This document shows positions 7,960 through 15,990 of a stretch of DNA of 64,000 nt, in pieces. Source of the stretch: Kitasatospora sp052076145 (lineage in GTDB: Bacteria > Actinomycetota > Actinomycetes > Streptomycetales > Streptomycetaceae); NCBI RefSeq assembly GCF_052076145.1, contig NZ_CP197246.1, positions 6,138,001-6,202,000 of the forward strand, given 5' to 3'. The translations under genes were made by a program, and so were the position numbers. The first letter of the stretch is position 1; the number at the start of each line of letters is the position of its first letter. The notes beneath the pieces were generated by a model that did not search any database, was not told where the DNA came from, and saw nothing but the letters and a program-made list of their open reading frames with translations.

Positions 7960-8565
7960 CTACGGCCGGAGACGCTTGGCCAGCAGCGGTACGTCCACCG
8001 CCCGGCTGGTGTCGACCCGGTGGACGGGGCCGAAGCCGAGCGGTTCGGCCGTCCGGCTCCACAGCTCCCAGCGTTCCTCCTCGGTCCCGGGCAACAGGTC
8101 GAGGTGCACGGGGTGGCGGTGCGGCGCCCGATCGGCGTAGCGCCGGCGCGCGAGCGTCAAGGGCACCTCGCACCACACCTCCTGGAGCGACCGAGCCCCG
8201 ACCCCTGCCCCGACCCCTGCCCCGACCCCTGCCCCGACCCCTGCCCCGACCCCTGCCCCGATGTCGATCCCGGCTCGGGTGAGCCCGGCCGCCGCGAACT
8301 CCCGGACGTGGGCCAGCCAGGGGCTCTCCAGGACGGCGCCTCCGTGAGCCTGGCCGAGCACGGTCCAGAGGGTCTCCAGCGCGGCCTGCCCGAGCTGGTT
8401 GCTCCAGGCCCGCTCGCCACCGGGGTCGGGGCTCGGCAGGGTGTCGGCCAGTGTCTCCTTGATCGCGTCCTTGCTGAACAGCGGCAGCCCCAGCTCCCGT
8501 GCCAACTCCCCGGCCAGCGTGGTCTTCCCCGACCCTGGAAGCCCGTTCACCAGGACCGTCAGCAC
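7960..8565 (-). CDS. P-loop kinase/ATPase with GAGV tandem repeat
   Basis: 201 residues with an N-terminal Walker A motif (NGLPGSGKTTLAGEL) followed by SKDAIKETL, the pattern of small AAA_33/zeta-toxin-like kinases such as chloramphenicol or gluconate kinases. The substrate is unknown. Around residues 97-122 the chain is interrupted by five GAGV units encoded by a 12-base minisatellite; this is probably a flexible surface insertion. The start is GTG 8565, overlapping the upstream membrane-protein gene by 7 bases, so the two are co-transcribed. The gene converges on the LodB-like gene with 31 bases between stops. Confidence 0.75.
   Translation of the reverse strand: MLTVLVNGLPGSGKTTLAGELARELGLPLFSKDAIKETLADTLPSPDPGGERAWSNQLGQAALETLWTVLGQAHGGAVLESPWLAHVREFAAAGLTRAGIDIGAGVGAGVGAGVGAGVGAGVGARSLQEVWCEVPLTLARRRYADRAPHRHPVHLDLLPGTEEERWELWSRTAEPLGFGPVHRVDTSRAVDVPLLAKRLRP
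8201..8272. repeat. Minisatellite, six exact 12-base units (ACCCCTGCCCCG)
   Basis: Six head-to-tail exact copies fill 72 bases inside the kinase gene and encode its Gly-Ala-Gly-Val repeats on the minus strand. The unit is a multiple of three, so copy-number change would keep the frame. Confidence 0.95.
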
Positions 8566-9191
8566 GTCGGCTCACCCACCGGTGCCGTGAGCACTGCACG
8601 CGCCCGGCTGCGCAGTGAGAGAGTGGCGGCGACGAGCACCAGCGCCGTGACGATCCGTACGCCGATGGAGATCTCGGCGTGGATGGCGTCCTGTTGCACC
8701 AAGGCCATGACGTCGACGTCGTATGTCGGTGCGTGCCGGACGGCCAGCGTGACCAGCAGGTAGACGGCCAGGCAGGCGAGCCCGGCGTAGCGGCTCCAGT
8801 GTCGGGCCAGGGAGCGGGTCTCCAGCCCGGCGGCGGTGGCGGCCGCGCGCACCTTGTGGCGGAAGAACATGTGCCCGGCCACGGCGGCGAGGACCGTGAC
8901 CACCTGCAAGTAGCCGATCCAGGTGGCGGTGTGGAGGAGCGAGAGCGCGGTGTCGACCGAATCACCTGGCTCGATCGTCGCCAGTAGGTCCAGCAGCTGA
9001 GCGGTCTGGTACACGGTGAACGCCAGCTGGCCCACGGCGGCGGCCAGATAGCAGGCCGCAGTGGTGAGGCCGAGGCGGGCCCAGGGCTCCCATGCCGTCG
9101 GTGCTTCCGTGGTGAGTACCTCCGGGCCGTCGGGGCCGTCCGGGCCGTCCGGGTCCGGCCGGTCGTCGGAGAGTTGGGCAGCGCTGGTCAA
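8559..9191 (-). CDS. Multi-pass membrane protein, DUF4328-like
   Basis: 210 residues. The first 30 are polar and Asp/Gly/Pro-rich. About four hydrophobic helices follow (for example TTAACYLAAAVGQLAFTVY, VVTVLAAVAGHMFF, YAGLACLAVYLLVTLAV and a last one near the C-terminus). The helix order with a WIGYLQ segment resembles DUF4328 proteins of streptomycetes; their function is unknown. The only in-frame initiator giving the full first segment is TTG at 9191, with AGGGAGA about 10 bases upstream. The gene overlaps the kinase by 7 bases. Confidence 0.65.
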   Translation of the reverse strand: MTSAAQLSDDRPDPDGPDGPDGPEVLTTEAPTAWEPWARLGLTTAACYLAAAVGQLAFTVYQTAQLLDLLATIEPGDSVDTALSLLHTATWIGYLQVVTVLAAVAGHMFFRHKVRAAATAAGLETRSLARHWSRYAGLACLAVYLLVTLAVRHAPTYDVDVMALVQQDAIHAEISIGVRIVTALVLVAATLSLRSRARAVLTAPVGEPTC

Positions 9192-9269
9192 TGGAGCGGT
9201 CTCCCTGGAGAGGTGTGAGATCGGGCAGGTGCACGGTGCGCGTGTCCGGAGACGTCCGGAAGGCGGGCC

Positions 9270-10058
9270 TCAGTTCCGGGTGCCGATGACGACGGTGGCG
9301 TCGCGGCCCTCGCAGGAGACGACGCGAGGGGCGAGGCCGCGTTCGGCGAAGGCTTCGGCGGTGCCCGGGGACTGGCGTTCGCTGGTCTCGATCAGCAGGT
9401 GGCCGCCGGGGGAGAGCCACTCGGTGGCGGCAGAGATGACGCGGCGTTGGATGGCCAGCCCGTCGGCGCCGCCGTCAAGGGTGACGGGGGGTTCGTGGTC
9501 GCGGGCTTCCGGCGGGAGCAGCCGGATCTCGTCGGTCGGGACGTAGGGGGCATTGGCGACGAGCAGGTCGACCCGTCCGCGCAGGTCGGCGGGCAGGGGG
9601 CCGTAGAGGTCGCCCTCGTACACCCGGCCGTCGAACGGGCCGACGTTGCGGCGGGCGTAGCGGACGGCGACGGGCTCGATGTCGGCCGAGTGGAGTTCGA
9701 TGCCGTCGAGTTGGGCGGCGAGGGCCGCGCCGAGGGCGCCCGCGCCGCAGCAGAGGTCGAGTACGACCGCGCCGGGGTGGCCGAGGGCGGCGGCCTGCTC
9801 GGCGAGGAACTCGGTGCGGCGGCGGGGGACGAAGACACCCGGGCCGACGAGGATCCGCAGGCCGCAGAACTCGGCCCAGCCGAGGACGTGTTCGAGGGGT
9901 TGGCCGCCGACCCGGCGGTCGACCATGGCGGCGAGCTCGACGGGGGAGCCGGCGGTGGAGAGGAGCAGCCTCGCCTCGTCCTCGGCGAACACGCAGCCTG
10001 CGGCGCGCAGCCTGGCGACGAGGACGGAACGGAGACGGGCGGAGGAGAAGACCGACAC
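9270..10058 (-). CDS. PrmC/HemK-like N5-glutamine methyltransferase homologue
   Basis: 262 residues. An N-terminal helical part contains GQPLEHVLGWAEFCG, matching the PrmC substrate-recognition helix segment. The Rossmann fold follows with VLDLCCGAGALGAAL (SAM binding), then VANAPYVPTDEI where canonical PrmC has NPPY. PrmC methylates the Gln of the GGQ motif in release factors; this NAPY subgroup is a common actinobacterial paralogue whose target I cannot name. GTG 10058 is preferred because AAAGG sits 5 bases upstream; an in-frame GTG at 10100 lacks such a site. Confidence 0.75.
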   Translation of the reverse strand: MSVFSSARLRSVLVARLRAAGCVFAEDEARLLLSTAGSPVELAAMVDRRVGGQPLEHVLGWAEFCGLRILVGPGVFVPRRRTEFLAEQAAALGHPGAVVLDLCCGAGALGAALAAQLDGIELHSADIEPVAVRYARRNVGPFDGRVYEGDLYGPLPADLRGRVDLLVANAPYVPTDEIRLLPPEARDHEPPVTLDGGADGLAIQRRVISAATEWLSPGGHLLIETSERQSPGTAEAFAERGLAPRVVSCEGRDATVVIGTRN

Positions 10059-10257
10059 GAGAGCCTTTCGGGAAGCCTTGAACGGGGCTCCCGCGGTCAC
10101 CTAGGCCGGTACGACCGCGAAGTCGGAGGGGAGCACCCGGAGCACACCTGCGTTGATGGGTCTCACCTCCAAGGCTCGGTACGGGCTCGATCCAGGCGTC
10201 CACGAGCGGGCGCCGGCGCCGTACAGGCCGTCACACTACAGCAGGCGTGGACGCCGC

Positions 10258-10292
10258 GAGCCCCGTATCCAGGAGCGGCGGATACGGGGCTC
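10258..10292. terminator. 13-bp hairpin after the VOC gene
   Basis: GAGCCCCGTATCC pairs perfectly with GGATACGGGGCTC around a 9-base loop, 31 bases beyond the stop of the leftward VOC gene. It most likely ends that transcript before the PrmC-like gene. Confidence 0.7.
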
Positions 10293-10322
10293 GGCGCACG
10301 TCGGTGACCGGCGCCGCCTCGG

Positions 10323-11105
10323 TCAGGCCATCTGCCGCGGGAGCGGCTTGATCACCGCGTACTGGGCGCCGGACGGGTCGGCGAAGACCGCGATCCGGCC
10401 GACGGTGGGGACGTCCTCCGGCGGCATGATCACCGAGCCGCCGTTGCCGGTGGTCGCGGCGGCGACCGCGTCGGGGTCGTTGACGGCGAAGTGCGGGAGC
10501 CAGCCGAGCCGCAGCGGCGGGAACATCCCCGCGAGCCCACCGAAGCCCGCATCCGGCTGCTCGCCCTCGGCGGTGGAGAGCACCGTGTACTCGACACCGG
10601 GCACGCCGGAGTCCTCCGCGCGCCAGCCGAAGACGGACTGGAAGAAGGTGAGCGCCGTTGCCGTGTCGGGCGTGTGCAGCTCGGCCCAGCAGAAGCTGTT
10701 CGGCTCGCCGACCAGGTCGAGGCCCTTCGTCCGGGCGGGCTGCCAGATCGCGAAATCGCCGCCGGTCGGGTCCGTCAGCTGGGCCATCCGCCCGGCGTCC
10801 ATCACATCGAACGGGGCGACCCGCACGGTGCCGCCCGCCTGCTCGACGCCCTTGGCGACGGCGTCGGCGTCCGGGGTCTGGAAGTACACCGTCCATGCCG
10901 AGATGGCGCCCTCGTCGGTGAGCGGCCCGAGCGCGGCGACGGTCTTGCCGCCCTCCTGGAAGAAGCCGTACCCGCCGGCCTCCGGACCGGCCGAGACGAA
11001 GGTCCACCCGAAGACGGCACCGTAGAAGGCGGCGGCAGCGTCGGTGTCCGGGCTGCCGAGGTCGATCCAGCTGGGTGCGCCGCTCTTGAAGTCGGTGGTG
11101 ACCAT
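10323..11105 (-). CDS. Two-domain VOC (glyoxalase/bleomycin-resistance fold) protein
   Basis: 260 residues with two tandem VOC modules. Module 1 starts PSWIDLGSPDTDAAAAFYG and module 2 starts FCWAELHTPDTATALTFF; both include the FGW segment and each ends in a DPxGxxxAxx strand (LTDPTGGDFAIW and FADPSGAQYAVI). Proteins of this actinobacterial group are usually annotated as glyoxalase or hydroxylase-like without a known substrate. The ATG at 11105 has GGAGA upstream; a longer upstream reading frame is antisense to the dehydrogenase gene and was ignored. Confidence 0.85.
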   Translation of the reverse strand: MVTTDFKSGAPSWIDLGSPDTDAAAAFYGAVFGWTFVSAGPEAGGYGFFQEGGKTVAALGPLTDEGAISAWTVYFQTPDADAVAKGVEQAGGTVRVAPFDVMDAGRMAQLTDPTGGDFAIWQPARTKGLDLVGEPNSFCWAELHTPDTATALTFFQSVFGWRAEDSGVPGVEYTVLSTAEGEQPDAGFGGLAGMFPPLRLGWLPHFAVNDPDAVAAATTGNGGSVIMPPEDVPTVGRIAVFADPSGAQYAVIKPLPRQMA

Positions 11106-11234
11106 GATCTTTCTCCTTTGACGGACCAGTGGCCGGGCCCGCGCGCGGGACGAAGCCCACGCAGGCCCTCTCGCAGCTCCCAGGCTGGCACACCCCACCG
11201 ACAATCCGTCGGACCCGGCCCCGCCCGGTCGACC

Positions 11235-11257
11235 ACCCACCCACCCACCCACCCACC
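11235..11257. repeat. ACCC tetranucleotide microsatellite
   Basis: Five ACCC units plus ACC lie in the 247-base intergenic stretch between the divergent VOC and dehydrogenase genes. No clear promoter is visible around it. Confidence 0.85.
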
Positions 11258-11352
11258 GGCCGGACGGACGGCGGTGGCCGGAGGTGGAAGACTGTCGTGC
11301 ACGACCGACGGTGGGCGGCGTTAGGCGGGCGCGTCCGGGGAGAGGGGGGCCG

Positions 11353-12447
11353 ATGAAGCGGGTCCTGTTGTTGGATGCTGCGCCCGGTGGGCTGCTGGAC
11401 CGGGAGGTGGGGCGGCTGCTCGGGCACGGGCTGGCTGTCACCTTGAACCTGCGGCGGGTGGCGGACACGGCACGCGTGCGGGCGGAGTGGGCGGGGCGGG
11501 TGCGGTTCGTGGACTTCGACCCCTTCGACGAAGCCGAGCTGATCGCCGGGACGGTCGGGGACGGGGTCGGCCACCATGCGGTCAAGTCCCGGGCGGGGGT
11601 GCCGATGGGCGCCGCCTTCCTCGCCGCCGCGACCGACCCCGCCGCGACCGACCCCGGGCCGGCCGCCCGGCTGGAGGTGGTCGGCCGGGCGGGTGCCGGC
11701 ACGGACCACGTCGACCTCGCTGCCGCTGCCCGGTGCGGCGTCGCCGTCACCCACACGCCCGGCTCCAACGCCGTCGCGGTCGCGGAGTTCGCGCTGGCCC
11801 AGCTGCTCGCCCTCACCCGCCACCTCCCCTCCTACAACGAGGCTTCGCACCACGGGCGTTGGAGCAGCCCGAGCACACCGGCGGCGGGCCTCGCCGATCT
11901 CACGCTTGGCGTCGTCGGGCTGGGCCGGATCGGGTCGGCGCTGGCCGAGCGGGCGGGTGCGCTGGGCATGGCCGTCCAGTCCTTCTCCCGCCGCGCGCCC
12001 AACGGACCGGCTATAGCGCCAGGCACAGCGCCGGAGGTGCGTCCGGTCGGGAGCCTGGACGAGCTGTTGGCGACCAGCGACGTGGTGTCCCTGCACCTCC
12101 CGCTCACCCGCGAGACCCGGGGGCTGATCGGGCGGCCGGAGTTGGCGCGAATGCGACCGGGGGCGATCCTGCTCAACACCGCGCGGGGTGGGATCGTCGA
12201 CGAGTCGGCGCTCGCCGACGCCCTCCGTGACCCCGGGCATCCGCTCGCGGCGGCGGCCGTCGACACCTTCGAGCACGAGCACGCGGCCTTCGCCTCACCG
12301 CTGTTCGGGCTGCCGAACGCCCTGCTCACGCCGCACGTCGCCGGGATGACCGGGAGTGCCATGGCCACGGCCGCCCTCCGGTGCGCCGACCACATCGCGT
12401 ACCTGCTGGCCGGTCGCCCGGAGGGTGTGCCGGTGGTCACCAGCTGA
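11353..12447 (+). CDS. D-isomer-specific 2-hydroxyacid dehydrogenase
   Basis: 364 residues. The NAD-binding motif is LGVVGLGRIGSALAERAG. The catalytic residues of the family are all visible: Arg in NTARGG, Glu in DTFEHEH and His in TPHVAGMT. It should reduce a 2-keto acid or oxidise a D-2-hydroxyacid with NAD(P) in the cytosol; the substrate is not determined (phosphoglycerate-like enzymes and hydroxypyruvate reductases share these motifs). ATG 11353 follows a GAGAGGGGGG ribosome site. The 3' end overlaps the convergent SnoaL-like gene by 11 bases. Confidence 0.85.
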   Translation: MKRVLLLDAAPGGLLDREVGRLLGHGLAVTLNLRRVADTARVRAEWAGRVRFVDFDPFDEAELIAGTVGDGVGHHAVKSRAGVPMGAAFLAAATDPAATDPGPAARLEVVGRAGAGTDHVDLAAAARCGVAVTHTPGSNAVAVAEFALAQLLALTRHLPSYNEASHHGRWSSPSTPAAGLADLTLGVVGLGRIGSALAERAGALGMAVQSFSRRAPNGPAIAPGTAPEVRPVGSLDELLATSDVVSLHLPLTRETRGLIGRPELARMRPGAILLNTARGGIVDESALADALRDPGHPLAAAAVDTFEHEHAAFASPLFGLPNALLTPHVAGMTGSAMATAALRCADHIAYLLAGRPEGVPVVTS

Positions 12448-12889
12448 CGGGGGCCGCCGGTTCGGGGCTCTCCGCCCCGCCGAAGAGGGAGCGCTCGACG
12501 TGCTGGGTGTCGGTGTACTCCCGGACGGCGGTGATCAGGCCGTCCCGGACGGTGAAGATGCCGAGGCACAGGTTGTCGTAGCGCCGCCCGTTCGCGGCGG
12601 TGCCGACGGCGGTCCACTCGGCGACGACCTGGTCGCCGTCCGCCAGGCAGTTGGTGAGGGTGACCTGCGGTGCGCCGTCGGGGGCGAAGAGGCTCCCGAC
12701 GCCGCCGAGGAAGTCGTCGATGATGGCGGAGCGGCCGCGCCACACCCGGCTCAGCGGCAGGTCGCCGGGGTAGGTCCAGGTGGCGTCCTCGGCGAAGCTT
12801 GCGACGACGGTGGCGAGGTCGCCCTCGGCGACGGCGGTGACGTACCGGACGACGACGGTACGGGGGTCGGTGCTGGGCATGCTGGTCAT
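12437..12889 (-). CDS. SnoaL-like (NTF2-fold) protein
   Basis: 150 residues with the ketosteroid-isomerase/SnoaL fold signature: an N-terminal helix (VVVRYVTAVAEGDLATVVA), SFAEDATWTYPG, RGRSAIIDDFLG, and a C-terminal strand series ending VREYTDTQHVERS. The same DTQH ending occurs in the SnoaL-like protein of the NRPS operon, so the two are paralogues. Its function is not known; it may detoxify or isomerise a small molecule. It lies just downstream of the oxidoreductase gene on the same strand and probably shares its transcript. The start is ATG 12889 with GGAG about 8 bases upstream. Confidence 0.75.
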   Translation of the reverse strand: MTSMPSTDPRTVVVRYVTAVAEGDLATVVASFAEDATWTYPGDLPLSRVWRGRSAIIDDFLGGVGSLFAPDGAPQVTLTNCLADGDQVVAEWTAVGTAANGRRYDNLCLGIFTVRDGLITAVREYTDTQHVERSLFGGAESPEPAAPVSW

Positions 12890-12924
12890 CAAGGGCTCCA
12901 GGAGATGGGTGAGTTGGTGAGAGG

Positions 12925-13842
12925 TCAGGAGATGGTCAGGACGGCGTTGCCACGGATGCGGCGCTCCCGCAGGTCGGCCAGCAGCTCGGGCGTCCGGCTC
13001 CAGTCCGCGACCGCGCCGATCTCGGGGTGCAGCCGCTGCTCGGCGACCAGTCGGACGAGGGTCCGCAGGTCGGGTGCGTCGGGGCCGTCGGTGTCGGCGT
13101 AGCTGAAGTGCCGCACGGTGGCGGAGAGCGGGCCGGCGAAGAACCCGAAGAAGTCCAGCAGGGCCGGCTCCCGCGAGGCCTGGCCGAACCAGATCAGCTG
13201 CCCGCGCGGTGCGAGCTTCGCGAGGGCCTGCGGGAGGTTCGGGCCGCCGGTCGACTCCAGGATGAGGTCGAACACCCCGTCGGCCTCCGCCACCCGGGAG
13301 ACCACCTGTGCGCCCAACTCGGCCAGTCGGCCGCCGCGTTCGGCCGAGGCGCTGACGGCGGTGACCAAGGCCCCTGCGCGGGTGGCGAGTTCGGTGAGGT
13401 AGTGGCCGACACCGCCGGACGCGCCGGTGAGCAGTATCCGCCTCCCGGCCACCGCACCCGCCGTACGGAGCAGCCGGAGCGCCGTCAGCCCGGCCAGCGG
13501 CAGAGCGGCGGCCACGACGGTCGGGACCTCCTCGGGCAGCACCGCGAGCGCACCGGTCGGCACGGCTGCGTACTCGGCCCACCCGGCCGAGGCGGGGTGG
13601 CCGACCACCCGGCTGCCGACGGCGGGGCCCGAGCCGTCCGCCGCAGCCTGCACCACCAGGCCGGCGATGTCCTTGCCCGGCCGCCAACCCTGCTCGGGGG
13701 CCTCCAGCTGGAAGGTCTCACCCCGGTTCACGGAGTACGCGTCCACCTTCACCAGGGCCTCGCCGGGGCCCGGCTCCGGTGGGGCCACCTCGGCCTGCCG
13801 CACCGTGCTCGCTGTGTCGCCCGTTGCCACAAATGCCTTCAC
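12925..13842 (-). CDS. Zinc-free MDR/quinone oxidoreductase
   Basis: 305 residues of the medium-chain dehydrogenase family without zinc-ligand cysteines. Landmarks are the GroES-like N-terminus (KVDAYSVNRGETF), the NADPH-binding loop RILLTGASGGVGHYL, and a C-terminal NAVLTIS strand. It likely reduces quinones or enones with NADPH. The GTG start at 13842 has AAAGG about 8 bases upstream. It diverges from a LysR gene across a 130-base region with an operator-like repeat, the standard layout for a LysR regulator and its target. Confidence 0.85.
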   Translation of the reverse strand: MKAFVATGDTASTVRQAEVAPPEPGPGEALVKVDAYSVNRGETFQLEAPEQGWRPGKDIAGLVVQAAADGSGPAVGSRVVGHPASAGWAEYAAVPTGALAVLPEEVPTVVAAALPLAGLTALRLLRTAGAVAGRRILLTGASGGVGHYLTELATRAGALVTAVSASAERGGRLAELGAQVVSRVAEADGVFDLILESTGGPNLPQALAKLAPRGQLIWFGQASREPALLDFFGFFAGPLSATVRHFSYADTDGPDAPDLRTLVRLVAEQRLHPEIGAVADWSRTPELLADLRERRIRGNAVLTIS

Positions 13843-13937
13843 CGTCAGCGCCTTTCGGAGATCCCGGCCGGTCGTCCCCGGCTGCTGACCAGCTAACCGG
13901 CTGCGCCCGGAGGCGGTCCAACAACCGGACAGCGGCC

Positions 13938-13972
13938 TTGACAACCGTTGGTTGTCGGCCAGGATGGCGGGC
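13938..13972 (+). promoter_or_regulatory. LysR promoter and ACAACC-GTT-GGTTGT operator
   Basis: A consensus -35 (TTGACA, 13938-13943) is followed after 17 bases by AGGATG, just ahead of the LysR start. The inverted repeat ACAACC-GTT-GGTTGT (13941-13955) overlaps the -35 box, and a related CAACAACCG lies about 20 bases upstream. Overlap with the promoter suits LysR autorepression plus control of the divergent oxidoreductase gene. Confidence 0.5.
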
Positions 13973-14947
13973 ATGGATCTCGACCTCGCGCAGGTGCGCG
14001 CCTTCGTCGCGACGGCCGAACACCTGCACTTCCGCCGGGCGGCCGAGCAGCTTTCGCTCACCCAGCAGGGGCTGTCGAAGCGGATCGCCCGGCTGGAGGA
14101 GACGCTCGGCGTGCGACTGCTGGAGCGCGGCGGGGGCACCGTCGAACTCACCGACGCCGGTGCGAGGTTTATCGGCCCGGCGCGGGCGGCGCTGACGGCC
14201 GGGGCACAGGCCGTGGCTGCCGTACGGGCCGGTGGGCGGCCGCTGCGGCTGGACGTCTGGGGGCACCTGTTCGCACCGCTGCGGACGGTCCGGGAGGCGC
14301 TGGCGGAGGCCGGGGGAGTCCAGGCCGAGGTCGGGCCGGGCCGGGATCTGCCAAGTGTCGTGGCAGCGCTGACCCGTGGCGAGACGGACGCCGGCTTCGG
14401 CCGCTACCACGCCGCGGCCACCTCTGACGCCTCGGACGCCGCGGCCACCTCGGACGATGCGGGTGCCTCGCTCGCGCACCGGCTGGTCCGGCTGGAGCCG
14501 GTCGATGCCGTGCTCCCCGCCGACCACCCGTTGGCCGCCCGCGACGCCCTGCGGCCCGCCGACCTCTCGGCCCTCCGGCTGGTGCTCCCGGCTGCGCCCG
14601 GACGCCTGGACTTCCTCCGGCACTTCGCCGACCGATTCGCGGTCCCGGTCCTGCCGGGCGAGGCCAACCTCGGGCTCGACCACCTCCTCGAACGAGTCCG
14701 CACCACGCCCGACGGCTGCACCCTGCTGCCGGCCGACCTCCCGCCGACCGCCACCCCCGGCCTGCGGACCCTGCCGCTGGTCGACCCGACCCCCCTCTAC
14801 GCCTGGTCCCTGGTCTGGCGACGGGACGACCCGGACCCCCGACTTCCGCTGCTGCTGGACGGGTTCGCCGCCGCAGGCCGTCGCCGCCGCTGGCTCGAGT
14901 ACCGCCCCGGCCGGGACTGGCTGCCGGAAGGGTCGGTGTCCTGCTGA
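13973..14947 (+). CDS. LysR-family transcriptional regulator
   Basis: 324 residues. The N-terminal winged helix reads MDLDLAQVRAFVATAEHLHF, then RRAAEQLSLTQQGLSKRIARLEE, a typical LysR helix-turn-helix. The C-terminal part is the periplasmic-binding-like effector domain, with a low-complexity Ala/Ser/Asp segment near residue 150. ATG 13973 was chosen over ATG 13964 and TTG 13952 because the family usually starts with this sequence. It probably controls the divergent NADPH oxidoreductase and itself; the inducer is unknown. Confidence 0.85.
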   Translation: MDLDLAQVRAFVATAEHLHFRRAAEQLSLTQQGLSKRIARLEETLGVRLLERGGGTVELTDAGARFIGPARAALTAGAQAVAAVRAGGRPLRLDVWGHLFAPLRTVREALAEAGGVQAEVGPGRDLPSVVAALTRGETDAGFGRYHAAATSDASDAAATSDDAGASLAHRLVRLEPVDAVLPADHPLAARDALRPADLSALRLVLPAAPGRLDFLRHFADRFAVPVLPGEANLGLDHLLERVRTTPDGCTLLPADLPPTATPGLRTLPLVDPTPLYAWSLVWRRDDPDPRLPLLLDGFAAAGRRRRWLEYRPGRDWLPEGSVSC

Positions 14948-14990
14948 CCCGAACCCGGACCCGCCCGGACACGGCCCTGGCCGTGTGGGC

Positions 14991-15410
14991 TCAGGGGGAG
15001 TCGAAGGCGCGGCGGGATTCGGCGATGTACTCGCGGTGCTGCTCGGCCCAGCGGATCAGGCCGCTGACCTCCACGGAGAGGGTCTCGCCGACGGAGGTGA
15101 GGGCGTAGTCGACCCGGGGCGGAGTGGTGGGGGTGACCGTGCGGGTGACCAGGCCGTCGCGCTCCAGGCTGCGCAGGGTGAGGGTGAGCATGCGGGCGGA
15201 GATGCCCTCGACGGAGCGCCGCAGCTCCGAGTAGCGGCGCGGCCCGCCGCCGAGCATGGCCATGATCAGCACGCTCCACTTGTCGCCGACCCGGTCCAGG
15301 ACGTGCCGGAGGTGGCAGGCCTCCGGGTCGTGGCGGGCCGGGGTGGTAACAGCGGTGTGCGTAGGGATGTCCAAAGTGCGGTCTTCTGTCACCCGAGCAG
15401 CATCGCCCAC
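14991..15410 (-). CDS. HxlR-family transcriptional regulator
   Basis: 139 residues with the HxlR winged helix: CHLRHVLDRVGDKWSVLIMA, YSELRRSVEGISARMLTLTL, and LERDGLVTRTVTPTTPPRV. HxlR proteins sense redox or electrophilic stress, often through a cysteine near the N-terminus; C32 is present here. Start GTG 15410 lies 3 bases after GGGAGG; GTG 15392 is an alternative. The gene diverges from a DoxX gene, a common regulator-target pair. Confidence 0.85.
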   Translation of the reverse strand: MGDAARVTEDRTLDIPTHTAVTTPARHDPEACHLRHVLDRVGDKWSVLIMAMLGGGPRRYSELRRSVEGISARMLTLTLRSLERDGLVTRTVTPTTPPRVDYALTSVGETLSVEVSGLIRWAEQHREYIAESRRAFDSP

Positions 15411-15437
15411 AATCCTCCCGGGAACAAGAAGTAACCA

Positions 15438-15476
15438 GCACTCGAAAAGTGCCCGATTGGCCGAGACAGTTCGGCC
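15438..15476. promoter_or_regulatory. Two inverted repeats between hxlR-like and doxX-like genes
   Basis: GCACT-cgaaa-AGTGC (15438-15452) and GGCCGA-gacagt-TCGGCC (15459-15476) lie side by side in the 85-base divergent gap. Either could be the HxlR operator; the first is nearer the regulator gene. The DoxX gene start follows 19 bases after the second repeat. Confidence 0.4.
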
Positions 15477-15495
15477 GTACCTTCTGGGAGAAACG

Positions 15496-15846
15496 GTGTT
15501 CGTCGCCTACGTAGTGCTCGCGGTCCTGCTCTCGCTGGTCCTGATCGCATCCGGCCGGGGCAAGCTCGTCAAGGACGAGAAGATCACCACCGGCCTCACG
15601 GCGATCGGCGTGCCGCTCGGCTGGCTCCCCCGCCTCGCCGCGCTCGAACTGGCCGGTGCCCTCGGGCTGCTGGCCGGCACGGGCTACCGTCCGCTCGGCG
15701 TCGCGGCGGCCGTCGGCGTGGTGCTCTACTTCGCCGGAGCGGTGATCGCCCACCTCCGGGCCAAGGACCTCAAGGGCGTGCCGACACCCGCCGTCCTGCT
15801 GCTGCTCGCCGTCGCCCCGCTCGTGCTCGGGGCAGCCACTGTCTGA
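15496..15846 (+). CDS. DoxX-family membrane protein
   Basis: 116 residues, almost wholly hydrophobic, with four helices and the DoxX hallmarks: LVLIASGRGKLVKDE after helix 1 and ALELAGALGLLAG in helix 2. DoxX-like proteins are small inner-membrane proteins linked to thiol stress and quinone redox. The GTG start at 15496 follows GGGAGAAACG. Control by the divergent HxlR regulator is likely. Confidence 0.85.
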   Translation: MFVAYVVLAVLLSLVLIASGRGKLVKDEKITTGLTAIGVPLGWLPRLAALELAGALGLLAGTGYRPLGVAAAVGVVLYFAGAVIAHLRAKDLKGVPTPAVLLLLAVAPLVLGAATV

Positions 15847-15856
15847 CCTCGCCCGG

Positions 15857-15878
15857 AGAGCGGTCGGCGGGCCGCTCT
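15857..15878. terminator. 7-bp hairpin after the DoxX-like gene
   Basis: AGAGCGG and CCGCTCT pair around an 8-base loop, 11 bases past the DoxX stop and 113 bases before the NRPS start. It is the only terminator-like structure separating the two transcripts. Confidence 0.45.
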
Positions 15879-15990
15879 AGCCGAGCCCAAGCCGGAGTTC
15901 GTACCGTCTCGGAGCGAGACCGGGAGTCGTCGGCGGGCCAGCGAGCTGCTGGCCGTCCGACGGCTCCCGGCCCGGCCCGAGGAGGAGTCC

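Noticed and set aside
8201..8272. Possible CRISPR array
   Set aside because: The units are contiguous 12-base repeats without spacers and are in frame in a kinase gene. The same applies to the array at 28084-28197.
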